NCBI RefSeq assembly: GCF_008727815.1
Contig: NZ_CP044230.1
Span: forward strand, 1,100,001 to 1,164,000
Source of the DNA: Streptococcus sp. LPB0220
Lineage (GTDB): Bacteria > Bacillota > Bacilli > Lactobacillales > Streptococcaceae
Direction: 5' to 3'
Length of the DNA: 64,000 nucleotides
In this document: positions 52,301 to 60,591 of the stretch, in pieces
How the letters are laid out: every line of letters starts with the position of its first letter
Numbering within the stretch: the first letter of the stretch is position 1
The notes under the pieces: model-generated
Database searches by the model: none
What the model was told of the DNA's origin: nothing
The model's input: only the letters and a program-made list of their open reading frames with translations
Program-made: the position numbers and the translations under genes

Positions 52301-55300
52301 GTTTACCAGTTTGAGTTGCACCTTGGATATCTGTTGATTCAGCTGGTGTTGCTGTTGGTGTTACTGGTGTCACAGTTGGTGTGTACTTAGCTGTGATTTC
52401 AGTACCGTTCTTGTCCACGCGTTTCACTGTTACGCCTGTAGCAGTTCCAGTGAATGATTTTTCTGGTACGAAGGTTACGGTTCCATCTGGAGCAACAGTA
52501 TATGTTCCTTCACCATCTACTGTCTTAGTGGTTGAGCCATCTTCGAAGGTAGCTGGAGTATCTTCATCGATTGGAACATTTGGATTGCCTTCCGTGAAGG
52601 TTGGTTTACCAGATTGTGTTTGACCTTGAATATCTGTCGATGTAGCATCTTCAGAAGTTGGAACAACCGGAGTAATCTTCGGTGTATAAGTTGTTTCAAC
52701 TGTAGTTCCATTTGCATCAGCTGCTTGAACCTTAACTGGGACAACATCCCCTGAATAAGATTTATCTGTTGGTGTGAAAGTAACTACACCTGTATCTTTA
52801 TCAACTGTGTATGTACCGATCACATCACCTGCTGGTGATTTCGCTTCTACTGATGCTGCTGGTTGACCATTTTCATCAAGAAGAGTAATCGAATCCTTGT
52901 TAATTGGAGCTACTTCATCACCTTCAGTGAAGGTTACAGTGCCAGTTTGAACAAGACCTTGAGGTCCAGTAGATTCAGCTGGTGTTGCAGTTGGAGTTAC
53001 TGGAGTTACAGTTGGTGTGTAAGTTGCAGAAGCTTTTGTTCCGTTCTTATCTTCACGAACAACTGTTACGGCTGGTGCTTTACCTGTGAATGATTTTTCA
53101 GGAACAAAGGTTACAGTTCCGTCGGCTGCTACTGTGTAAGTACCAACACCATCTACTGACTTGGTAGTTGAGCCATCGTCGAAAGTAGCTGGAACGTCAT
53201 CGTTCATTGGTACTCGGCTGTCGCCTTCAGTAAATTCAGGCTTACCTGTTTGAGTTTGACCTTGCTTACCTGTTGTTTCAACTGGTGTCGCTGTCGGTGT
53301 GACAGGAGTTACAGTTGGTGTATAAGTTGCAGAAGCTTTTGTTCCGTTCTTATCTTCGCGAACAACCGTCACTGCTGGAGCAGTACCAGTAAATGATTTC
53401 TCAGGTACGAATGTCACTGTTCCGTCTGCTGCTACTGTGTAAGTACCAACGCCGTCAACAGTCTTCGTAGTTGAGCCATTGTCAAATGTGGCTGGAACAT
53501 CATCGTTCATTGGCACGCGGCTATCGCCTTCAGTAAATACAGGCTTACCTGTTTGTGTAGCACCTTGAATATCAGTTGTTTCAACTGGTTTCGCAGTAGG
53601 TGTTACTGGAGTTACAGTTGGTGTATACGTTGCAGAAGCTTTAGTTCCATTCTTATCTTCACGAACAACAGTTACGGCTGGTGCTTTACCTGTGAATGAT
53701 TTCTCAGGAACAAATGTAACTGTACCGTCTGCTGCTACTGTGTAAGTACCAACGCCTTCTACTGTCTTAGTTGTTGAGCCATCGTCAAATGTTGCTGGAA
53801 CATCTTCGTTGATTTCAACAGTCTTCTCAACGCCATCAACAGTCACAGTTCCACCCTTGAATTCAGGTTTACCTTTTTGAGTTGCACCTTGAATGTCTGT
53901 TGTTTCTGCTGGAGTTGCAGTTGGGGTTACAGGTAATACTGTTGGTGTGTAGGTCGCAGAAGCTTTCGTTCCGTTCTTATCTTCACGAACAACGGTTACT
54001 GCTGGTGCAGTTCCGACAAATGATTTCTCAGGAACAAATGTCACAGTTCCATCTGCTGCTACTGTGTATGTACCAATACCTTCAACAGTCTTAGTTGTTG
54101 AGCCGTCGTCGAATTTTGCTGGAACAGCTTCGTTGATTTCAACAGTTTTCTCAACGCCATCAACCGTTACGGTTCCACCCTTGAATTCAGGTTTACCTGT
54201 TTGAGTTGCACCTTGAATGTCTGTTGTTTCTGCTGGAGTTGCAGTTGGGGTTACTGGAACGATTTCAGGTGTGTAAGTTGTATCAACTTTGATACCGTTT
54301 GAACTTTCGGCTTGAACTTTAGCTGGAGTTACTTTACCTGTATAAGATTTATCAGTTGGTGTGAAGGTTACTTGACCAGTTGCTGGGTCAATAGTGAAGG
54401 TACCGATTGGTGTTGTACCATCTTCAGCGTAAGCTGGTGTGCTTGAAACTTCGTTCCCGTCATTATCCAAGAGTGTATAGCTATTGTCTTTAATCGTAAT
54501 AGCTTTATCTTCACCATTTACTTGGACAGTCGTTCCTGCAAAGGTTGGTGTCCCTGTTTGTGTTGCACCTTGCACATCTTTAGAAGTTGCTGGGTTTGCA
54601 GTTGGAACTGCAGGCACAACAGTTGGTGTGTAAGTCGCATCAGAAGTAATGGTTGCAGTCTTGCCATTAGCATTTGTAATGGTAGCAGTTGCCTGAACAG
54701 TTACTCCTTTTGCAGTACCAACAAAGTCTTTTTCTGGCGTAAATGTTACTGCTCCAGTCGTTGGGTCGATAGTATAGCTACCTTCACCTGCTACTGTCAC
54801 AGTTGTTTCATCAGTTGGTTGACCAGTTGCGGGATCCACCAATTTCTTGCTTGTGATTTCAGCAGTCTTATCATTACTCAAATCAAAGGTTGGTGTTTGG
54901 GTTTGAGGAACGTTTTGAACATCCGCAGAAACCTTGTCTGTAGGAGTCACTGTGATTGGTGTGACAGTTGGAGTGTACTTAGCTGTTGCAGTCTTAATGT
55001 ACTCCTCTTGAACCTTACCTTCTTTGTTTCGACCAACTGGCGCTGACAATGTAACATCCACACCTTTGGCTGTACCAGTAAAGCTTGGATCTGGAGTGAA
55101 GGTTACTTCACCCGTTGAAGGATTAATCGTATAAGTTCCTTCCCCTTCAACTGTTACAGATGGCGCATCAGTAGTGAGACCTGTGGCAGGATCCACCAAC
55201 TTAGCAGGATATTCGGCACTTGGAGTGATTGCAATCTTTTCACCATTTGAGTTAGTCGCAGTTGTGTTAAAGGTCGGAGTTTCTTTTTGAGTCGCACCTT

Positions 55301-57884
55301 GAACATCAGTCGAAGTTTTGTCAACTCCTTCGATTTCAATTGGAGTGACTGTTGGAACGTATTGACCATCCATGGTATTCAACTGACCATTAATGTTTGC
55401 TTCTTGATCTGGGAATTTTGTTGACCAACCAGTATCGTAACCGTTGTTATCTGAACGACGGATAGAAATACCATCAGCTGTTCCAAGGAAGTTATCTTCT
55501 GGGATAAATTCAACGTCGACATCTTTACCGTTGGCAGTAATCTTGTACTTACCTTGTCCTGGAACGACATAGTAACCGTCCGCATCAAGAGTTGCACGGT
55601 TGCCATCTTTATCAACGATGTATGGTTCTACCGTTTCGTCAATAACGGCACTAGAATTAAGCTCATACTTGTGTTCTCCACGTGCTGTAAAGGTTACAGT
55701 TGCAGTTTGCTTTGCCCCTTGAGGACCACTTGTTTCCTTGAATTCCCCTTTTGGTGGGTGCGTAATTTGAGTTCTGAAGTCTTCCACTTCCCCTGAGAAG
55801 GCCATACCAGTTGGGCTCTCAATCTCGGTAGCTTTCTTGGCAATACGAACACGAGCACCTAGTTCTTTAACGCTAGGGTCGATATAAGTCTTGCTATTTG
55901 CAAAGGTCAACTCAACAGTGCCATCTTGTGTGATTGTAGCGAGATTTGAGCGTTCATCCTCATCGAATTTACCATTTTGGTTAAAGTCTACCCAACCATA
56001 GATATGTGCTTCTGAAGCTCCATCTGTATGAGCTTGAACTGACAGCTTGTAGTTACCTGGGCGTGTACGGTCCATCTTGATCATCTCATTGGTTGTACCT
56101 TTAAGCTCATCTGGAAGCAATTGGTTAATTCCTTCATCGGCCGTAGTTGCCTTATCATCACCGAACCAGTCGAGAGTCGTATTCTCATCCATATCAGGAC
56201 TCACGTTACCAAGATACGGTTGATTTACTTTAGCTCCAGTAACGCCATCTACAGTTGCAATGGTATGAACTGCCTTACCGTATGACTCAGGAGCATCCCC
56301 TTCATCAAGTGGGAAGAATCCTAGCATAGCAGACTGTTTACCACCTGAAGCGATGTAAAGTCCCACTTCAGATGCTCCGCGCGTCATTACGATTGGAACC
56401 GTTCTATTTCCTTCAGAAATGTTTGGTCCAAAGATACCGGTTCCTAAACCACCGGTAACTTTGTCAGGATTTCCAAAGTATTTCCAAGCTACTGGTTTCT
56501 TTTCTGGTCCAACTTCAGTAGATCTACGAAGTTGGTTTAAGTTGGTATTATTAAATTTAGGATTAGGTCCAAAAAGATTTTCAGTATCTTGTGGTTCATA
56601 AGTTACAGAAGTTTTTGGTCTGGTAAACTTTTTCCATTCTCCAATATGCTGCCAACCTTCTCCATTGGTAGTAAACATAACTAATTCACCTGGGTTAGCA
56701 GACTCCCCATCAGCCATAACAATAGCTGGCTTAACTGTCTTGCCACGGAAGGTTGCAGAGATTTCAAACTGAACTCCAATATTTCCACCATTCAAAGCTG
56801 AACTTATGGTAGTCTTCTTGGTTTTCGTATCAATATTCTCAAATCTGATTTCAGTCCAATTATTTTGGGCATCAGCGACGATTTTGGCTTCTTCACCATT
56901 GTTAAAAGCTTGCTTAGCAGCATTTGAAGTGACTCCACTTACATAACCATTTTTTGCATTTGGATCATAGGTTGCTTTTTCAGCTTCTGTAGCCCCTTGA
57001 TTTTCCATCCGTTTCTTATAGATTTCAGTCGCTTGGAAAGGTTTCAAGGATTTGACTTTTACAGTAACTACATAACCAGGCATGATTTCCTTGGTATAGG
57101 TAGACCCAACTTGAAGAGCCAATTTTTCTTCTAAGTTCTCAGTTGGTTTAACTTCACTTTTAGGAACTAATACTGTAGTAGTTCCTGTCCAGTTAGCTAC
57201 ATCTCCAAAGTCCAACCATGAGATTTGGCTAGCCATAGATTTGGCATCAACATTTGTTGTAAAGCCAGGTTTTTCAACTTTTGGAGTTGAAGTTGCATCT
57301 TCAACATCATCCCCAATCAAGCTTTCGTCATTAGGATCACCGATCGCACGGCGAGTACGACGGCGAGAAGTGTTGGCTGTCTCTTCCGTTGCGACTGTAT
57401 TGTTTGCTGTTACACCTTGTCCAGCTGAAAGAGTTGGTGTTTCTTTTTTATCTGCAGTTGTTGAAGCTGCTTCTGCTGCCTTGTTTACTGGCGTAGTAGC
57501 TTCCAATTTTGCTGTTTCGGAAGTAGCTGGAGCACTTGATGTTGCTGAAGCTGCTGTACTTGTGCTACTTACTTCGCTAGTTGAAGCAGGTGCTGTTGAA
57601 GTCGCTGCTGCTGTAACAGCTGGGTTTGCTTCATAAGTTGTTGGAGCTGTGCTCGTTGTTTCAGCTGTTGATGCTGCTGAAACAGCTGTTGAAGTTGCTT
57701 GCGCTTCTGACGCTGTTGCAACCGCCGCTACACTTTCATTTGTCGTATCTTTCTTTTCTTCTGCGGCTGCACTTGCGGCTGTCCCAACCATGACAAGTGT
57801 TCCCAAAAGTACTGAGCAAACACCCACATTCAATTTACGAATTGAGAATCTGCTAATACGATCGTTAAATAAGTCTTTCCCCAT
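49308..57884 (-). CDS. CshA-like LPXTG surface fibril adhesin
   Basis: 2858-residue cell-wall protein. The YSIRK-type signal (RFSIRKLNVGVCSVLLGTLVMVG, about residues 11-32) is followed by a Ser/Thr/Ala-rich stretch (about 40-165) and a non-repetitive adhesive region (about 200-710). About 18 CshA-type repeats (100-110 residues each) cover about 715-2655. Then come two short PGY repeats (IPGYPTVDGE, IPGNPTEDGE), a Pro/Gln-rich wall region (TPQPQPQPTPQPQPNPQP) and the sorting signal LPNTG (2824-2828) with a hydrophobic helix and KRKKED tail. Sortase A should anchor it. By analogy with S. gordonii CshA it would bind host fibronectin and other bacteria, but the binding ligand here is not set. It has its own promoter and terminator. 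Confidence 0.95.
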   Translation of the reverse strand: MGKDLFNDRISRFSIRKLNVGVCSVLLGTLVMVGTAASAAAEEKKDTTNESVAAVATASEAQATSTAVSAASTAETTSTAPTTYEANPAVTAAATSTAPASTSEVSSTSTAASATSSAPATSETAKLEATTPVNKAAEAASTTADKKETPTLSAGQGVTANNTVATEETANTSRRRTRRAIGDPNDESLIGDDVEDATSTPKVEKPGFTTNVDAKSMASQISWLDFGDVANWTGTTTVLVPKSEVKPTENLEEKLALQVGSTYTKEIMPGYVVTVKVKSLKPFQATEIYKKRMENQGATEAEKATYDPNAKNGYVSGVTSNAAKQAFNNGEEAKIVADAQNNWTEIRFENIDTKTKKTTISSALNGGNIGVQFEISATFRGKTVKPAIVMADGESANPGELVMFTTNGEGWQHIGEWKKFTRPKTSVTYEPQDTENLFGPNPKFNNTNLNQLRRSTEVGPEKKPVAWKYFGNPDKVTGGLGTGIFGPNISEGNRTVPIVMTRGASEVGLYIASGGKQSAMLGFFPLDEGDAPESYGKAVHTIATVDGVTGAKVNQPYLGNVSPDMDENTTLDWFGDDKATTADEGINQLLPDELKGTTNEMIKMDRTRPGNYKLSVQAHTDGASEAHIYGWVDFNQNGKFDEDERSNLATITQDGTVELTFANSKTYIDPSVKELGARVRIAKKATEIESPTGMAFSGEVEDFRTQITHPPKGEFKETSGPQGAKQTATVTFTARGEHKYELNSSAVIDETVEPYIVDKDGNRATLDADGYYVVPGQGKYKITANGKDVDVEFIPEDNFLGTADGISIRRSDNNGYDTGWSTKFPDQEANINGQLNTMDGQYVPTVTPIEIEGVDKTSTDVQGATQKETPTFNTTATNSNGEKIAITPSAEYPAKLVDPATGLTTDAPSVTVEGEGTYTINPSTGEVTFTPDPSFTGTAKGVDVTLSAPVGRNKEGKVQEEYIKTATAKYTPTVTPITVTPTDKVSADVQNVPQTQTPTFDLSNDKTAEITSKKLVDPATGQPTDETTVTVAGEGSYTIDPTTGAVTFTPEKDFVGTAKGVTVQATATITNANGKTATITSDATYTPTVVPAVPTANPATSKDVQGATQTGTPTFAGTTVQVNGEDKAITIKDNSYTLLDNDGNEVSSTPAYAEDGTTPIGTFTIDPATGQVTFTPTDKSYTGKVTPAKVQAESSNGIKVDTTYTPEIVPVTPTATPAETTDIQGATQTGKPEFKGGTVTVDGVEKTVEINEAVPAKFDDGSTTKTVEGIGTYTVAADGTVTFVPEKSFVGTAPAVTVVREDKNGTKASATYTPTVLPVTPTATPAETTDIQGATQKGKPEFKGGTVTVDGVEKTVEINEDVPATFDDGSTTKTVEGVGTYTVAADGTVTFVPEKSFTGKAPAVTVVREDKNGTKASATYTPTVTPVTPTAKPVETTDIQGATQTGKPVFTEGDSRVPMNDDVPATFDNGSTTKTVDGVGTYTVAADGTVTFVPEKSFTGTAPAVTVVREDKNGTKASATYTPTVTPVTPTATPVETTGKQGQTQTGKPEFTEGDSRVPMNDDVPATFDDGSTTKSVDGVGTYTVAADGTVTFVPEKSFTGKAPAVTVVREDKNGTKASATYTPTVTPVTPTATPAESTGPQGLVQTGTVTFTEGDEVAPINKDSITLLDENGQPAASVEAKSPAGDVIGTYTVDKDTGVVTFTPTDKSYSGDVVPVKVQAADANGTTVETTYTPKITPVVPTSEDATSTDIQGQTQSGKPTFTEGNPNVPIDEDTPATFEDGSTTKTVDGEGTYTVAPDGTVTFVPEKSFTGTATGVTVKRVDKNGTEITAKYTPTVTPVTPTATPAESTDIQGATQTGKPKFTEGDSRVPMNDDVPATFDDGSTTKTIDGVGTYTVAADGTVTFVPEKSFVGTAPAVTVVREDKNGTKASATYTPTVTPVTPTAEDTTSTDKQGQTQTGTPTFTPGNPNVPMDDDTPATFEDGSTTKTIPGEGTYTVAPDGTVTFVPEKSFTGEGTGVTVKRVDKNGTPVTAKYTPTVTPVTPTASSAESEAPQGVVQTGTVNFTEGDPVAPIDKDTITLLDENGQPAESVVAKSPEGKEIGTFTVDKETGVVTFTPTDKSYSGDVVPVKVQGKDTNGTVAETTYTPKITPVVPTADPATSTDIQGKTQTGTPSFTPGNPAIPMDDDVPATFEDGSTTKVIPGEGTYTVAPDGTVTFVPEKSFTGTGTGVTVKRVDKNGTPVTATYTPTVTPVTPTAKPTTSTDIQGATQTGKPEFTEGDSRVPMNDDVPATFDDGSTTKTVDGVGTYTVAPDGTVTFVPEKSFVGTAPAVTVVREDKNGTKASATYTPTVTPVTPTATPAVSTDIQGATQTGKPVFTEGDSRVPMNDDVPATFDDGSTTKTVKGVGTYTVAPDGTVTFVPEKSFVGTAPAVTVVREDKNGTKASATYTPTVTPVTPTADPATSTDIQGQTQTGKPSFTPGNPSVPMDDDVPATFEDGSTTKVIPGEGTYTVSPDGTVTFVPEKSFTGTGTGVTVKRVDKNGTPITATYTPTVKPVTPTAEPVTSIGKKGQTQTGKPTFTEGDSRVPMNDGVPATFEDGSTTKTIPGVGTYTVAADGTVTFTPEPEFTGTAPAVTVVREDVNGTKASATYTPTVLPITKFVDKDGKEIPGYPTVDGEEPKAEIPGYHFVETKKLPNGDTEHVYEKVTTSYVDENGDPIPGNPTEDGEQPKKDIPGYDFVKTVVDKDGNTQHIYKKTVTPTPMPDPTPTPEPQPQPTPQPQPQPTPQPQPNPQPKPEEPTIPVVPETKEEVKYIDPQNPTAQLPNTGTKESSTAGLAIFSALAGLSLFGFAKRKKED
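49915..55740 (-). repeat. CshA-type repeat array (18 units)
   Basis: Within the adhesin gene. Four diverged N-terminal units are followed by 14 closely related ones, each starting near PTxxxxxSTDIQGxTQTG and ending in YTPTVTPVTPTA. Three flavours can be told apart: X (EGDSRVPMNDDVPATFDDG, VVREDKNGTKASA), Y (GNPNVPMDDD, VKRVDKNGTPVTA) and long Z (ITLLDENGQPA, VVPVKVQ, TTYTPKI). Order after the diverged units: X X X X Z Y X Y Z Y X X Y X, so Z is always followed by Y, which hints at block duplication. The two units after the diverged part (about 53.6-54.3 kb) carry an extra GGTVTVDGVEK segment. Confidence 0.8.
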
Positions 57885-57956
57885 CTAATGGACCTCCATA
57901 TTTATCTATAAATTAACATTCTTTTTAAAATTGTTTAGTTTTTCCAAACCTTATCT

Positions 57957-57984
57957 ATTTTAACAAAACCCGAACGATTTTCAA
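57957..57984 (-). promoter_or_regulatory. Promoter of the CshA-like gene
   Basis: TTGAAA (57984-57979), a 16-base spacer and TAAAAT (57962-57957) on the minus strand. The leader is about 70 bases, then a strong GGAGGT site before the ATG at 57884. Confidence 0.7.
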
Positions 57985-58087
57985 AATGTTTTGACTCAAA
58001 AATGAGTAAAAATTTTTAGCTAAAATTGTTTTAATTCTGAAAGGATTTCACCCATAGATCAGGGCATCAAAAAACCTTGATTTATCA

Positions 58088-58927
58088 CTAAATCGCAAGA
58101 TCAAACTTCAACTGTGGCTTCACTGGGTCATAATCGACAAGTTCAAAATCTTCTGGTTTGATGTCAAAGAAATTGGTCCCGTCAGGAACATTCAAGACCA
58201 AGCGCGGTTGGCAATCAGAGGGCTCGCGACGAAGCAATTCTTCTGCTTGTTCGAATTGGTTGTCATAGATGTGAAGGTTATTAATGAAGTAAAAGAACTT
58301 GCCAACCTTCCAGCCAAAGTGTTTAGCAATCATCATCTGTAGGGCTACATATTGCATAGCATTGATATGGTGGGCCACCAACATATCATTCGAACGCTGG
58401 GTCAAGGTTGCATCTAGATAGATCTCCCCATCAACGCGCCGTACGTCAAACATAGTCTGGAAAGCACAAGGCAAGAGTCCGTCGGTCTCCTCAAAAGCAT
58501 CATAATCCCAGAGCGAGATGATATTGCGGCGATTCCAAGGATTGGCTTCTAATTGCTTGAGGATCTTATTCGTAATGTCATGCTTTTTGACGACAGCTCC
58601 GTAGCGTTGTCCAATCGTCCGGCTATCTCCTACTTCCCAGTCATTCCAATAATGGACATTGTACTTGTCTTCTAAAAGATCCAAGCTATTCGACTGATCC
58701 TGGTAGATCCAGAGCATTTCTTTGATAGCTGATTTAATCGCGATGGGACGAAGGGTCGTGATAGGGAACTCACCTTTTGCGAGGTCGAATTCCATAAAGG
58801 CTCCCGTGATGTACTTGGAGTTGGCCGTTCTACCATCCTTGTACTTAGGGCGCGCCTGCTCTGACCAAACTCCTTCTTCCATGATTTTTCGAATGTTTTC
58901 TTTAAAAATTGTATCTGCTTTTGTCAT
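58088..58927 (-). CDS. thyA: Thymidylate synthase
   Basis: 279-residue enzyme making dTMP from dUMP with methylene-tetrahydrofolate. The catalytic Cys is in [12 protein letters not shown] (about residues 150-161), RRNIISLWD carries a phosphate Arg, and [20 protein letters not shown] and [17 protein letters not shown] are family marks. Length is normal. AAGGAGAG precedes the ATG. It uses the folate cycle served by folA, which lies about 9 kb further left beyond the adhesin. Confidence 0.96.
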   Translation of the reverse strand: MTKADTIFKENIRKIMEEGVWSEQARPKYKDGRTANSKYITGAFMEFDLAKGEFPITTLRPIAIKSAIKEMLWIYQDQSNSLDLLEDKYNVHYWNDWEVGDSRTIGQRYGAVVKKHDITNKILKQLEANPWNRRNIISLWDYDAFEETDGLLPCAFQTMFDVRRVDGEIYLDATLTQRSNDMLVAHHINAMQYVALQMMIAKHFGWKVGKFFYFINNLHIYDNQFEQAEELLRREPSDCQPRLVLNVPDGTNFFDIKPEDFELVDYDPVKPQLKFDLAI

Positions 58928-58975
58928 ATACTCTCCTTGAATCCAGTTTTGTCTTCATTATATCACAGGAGACAG

Positions 58976-59011
58976 AAAAAAAGGAGATCCCAGCACGTGC
59001 CAGATCTCCAT
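58976..59011 (-). terminator. Terminator of glcK
   Basis: GGAGATC / GATCTCC perfect stem, loop of 13 bases, seven T on the minus strand. Confidence 0.82.
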
Positions 59012-59017
59012 TTCATC

Positions 59018-59977
59018 TTATTGTAATACAAGGGATGCAGCACCGATCACACCGGCGTCATTTCCCAAAGTAGCAAGTGCCAATTGAGTAGATTCACGCA
59101 CTTGTGGGAATGAGTTTTCTTCAAAGACCTTGCGCACACCATCCAACAAGAAGTCTCCAGCAGCAGAAACCCCACCACCGATAACGATCTTAGATGGGTT
59201 CAGGGTTGAACCAATGTTAGCAGCAGCAAGTCCGAGGTAACGTGAGAAGTTCTTGTAGACGATCAAAGCAAGAGCATCGCCTTCTTTTGCCAGGTCAAAG
59301 ACCGTTTTAGCCGTTACTTCTTCTCCGTTGTCGATCAAGACTTTCAATTGAGCGTCCCCTTCGTACTCATCTGCGTAGCGACGAGTCAAGTTGACGATCC
59401 CAGTTGCAGATGCAACCGTTTCAAGACAGCCTTTTTTACCACAGGTACATTGGATTGGATCATCAAAGTCAACAGTGATGTGACCAAGTTCCCCAGCAGC
59501 TCCACGTACACCGTGCAAGAGACGACCTTCAGCGACGATGCCGCCGCCAACACCAGTACCAAGTGTCATGAAGACAACATCTGGTTGGTTTTCACCAGCC
59601 CCTTTCCAACGTTCACCCAAAGCAGCAACGTTGGCATCATTATCGATAAAGAATGGAATATGAAGGGCAGTTTCGATCTTTTCTTTGACTGGTTGAAGGG
59701 TCTTCCAGTTCAAGTTGTAGGCACCGATAACTGTACCTTTTTCACGGTCAACGACACCAGGTGATCCCATTCCAATTCCTTGGAACTCAGAAGCATCAAG
59801 CTCAAGCATTTTCAAACGATGCGCGATGGATTCGATCATATCATCTACGATATGGCTACCTTCATCCAAGATATTTGTTTTAATAGACCATTTTTCTTGA
59901 ACTTCCCCATCCAAAGTAAGGATGGCAAACTTAATTGAAGTTCCCCCAAGGTCAATCCCAATAATTTTTTTAGACAT
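59018..59977 (-). CDS. glcK: Glucokinase (ROK family)
   Basis: 319-residue ROK kinase phosphorylating glucose with ATP. GIDLGGTSIKFAIL (about residues 6-19) is the phosphate motif, MTLGTGVGGGIVAEG the second ATP segment, and CTCGKKGCLETVAS (about residues 178-191) the zinc motif and ROK signature. Unlike the ROK protein at 21226 it keeps all hallmarks. ATG follows GAAAGGAG. The promoter with a TGTAAGTGTTTACA cre-like element (59997-60010) suggests sugar-dependent control. It feeds glycolysis. Confidence 0.94.
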   Translation of the reverse strand: MSKKIIGIDLGGTSIKFAILTLDGEVQEKWSIKTNILDEGSHIVDDMIESIAHRLKMLELDASEFQGIGMGSPGVVDREKGTVIGAYNLNWKTLQPVKEKIETALHIPFFIDNDANVAALGERWKGAGENQPDVVFMTLGTGVGGGIVAEGRLLHGVRGAAGELGHITVDFDDPIQCTCGKKGCLETVASATGIVNLTRRYADEYEGDAQLKVLIDNGEEVTAKTVFDLAKEGDALALIVYKNFSRYLGLAAANIGSTLNPSKIVIGGGVSAAGDFLLDGVRKVFEENSFPQVRESTQLALATLGNDAGVIGAASLVLQ

Positions 59978-59996
59978 CTGTAACTCCTTTCAAACT

Positions 59997-60010
59997 TGTA
60001 AACACTTACA
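59997..60010 (-). promoter_or_regulatory. cre-like site at the glcK promoter
   Basis: TGTAAGTGTTTACA on the minus strand, one mismatch to the CcpA consensus TGWAANCGNTNWCA and nearly palindromic, directly after the -10. Confidence 0.55.
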
Positions 60011-60015
60011 GTTCT

Positions 60016-60043
60016 ATTATATCAGACTTTTTATCAAACGCAA
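60016..60043 (-). promoter_or_regulatory. glcK promoter
   Basis: Perfect TATAAT (60021-60016); -35 TTGCGT (60043-60038) is weaker, spacer 16. The cre-like site covers the start point. Confidence 0.65.
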
Positions 60044-60063
60044 AGGTTTGCACGTAACTTTTC

Positions 60064-60582
60064 TTAACTTTTTAACAAGAGACTAAAGGATTGAAATCCT
60101 AGAATGAGGAAAATCAAGCCAATAATATTTAAAAGAAAGACACTAATCGAGAGTGGGCTAACAATTAAGAATAAACCGATGAAGAGCTGTAGCAAGGCAA
60201 AGAAAATATAACGCTTGGACAGTTCTTCAACCTTTCTCGAGTAGAAATTGGCTTTTCGGAAGTTTAGAATCGAACGGTAGATCAGCCAAATTCCTAAAGT
60301 GACTGGAAAGACAATCGGCAAGGTCTTGTAGCCATAGAGCAGTAAGTAGACCGCAAAAACCAAGGCGACCATACTATGAAAGAGCTGTTGCTGCTGAATG
60401 ATACCAGCCTGACGCAATCGGTAATAGCGTGAAAAACGCGAAAGGGAGATTAAAAAGAAGCCACAAGATATCAACCAGCTAAAAGAGCCAATGTGCTCAA
60501 TTGGATTGATAAACAAGACGATACCGATAATGGTAAAAATAGTGGCTGAAATCCCAAGGGATATCCGGTTCAATTGATTCAT
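60064..60582 (-). CDS. DUF308/HdeD-like membrane protein
   Basis: 172-residue protein of five to six hydrophobic helices (about residues 8-26, 33-49, 65-84, 87-104, 125-145 and 148-168), with short charged loops (RKANFYSRKVEELSKRY). The layout resembles DUF308/HdeD-like small membrane proteins; no active site is visible. It starts nine bases after the ABC-F stop with GGAGG in between, so it is the last cistron of dapB-cca-ABC-F. Confidence 0.7.
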   Translation of the reverse strand: MNQLNRISLGISATIFTIIGIVLFINPIEHIGSFSWLISCGFFLISLSRFSRYYRLRQAGIIQQQQLFHSMVALVFAVYLLLYGYKTLPIVFPVTLGIWLIYRSILNFRKANFYSRKVEELSKRYIFFALLQLFIGLFLIVSPLSISVFLLNIIGLIFLILGFQSFSLLLKS

Positions 60583-60591
60583 AGGGCCTCC

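Noticed and set aside
49416..54094. Long plus-strand open frames opposite the adhesin
   Set aside because: They are repeats of the adhesin gene read backwards, with low-complexity Cys/Trp/Ser-rich translations and no ribosome sites.
49915..55740. Repeat array considered as CRISPR
   Set aside because: The repeats are about 300 bp, in frame and coding, with no short spacers or cas genes.
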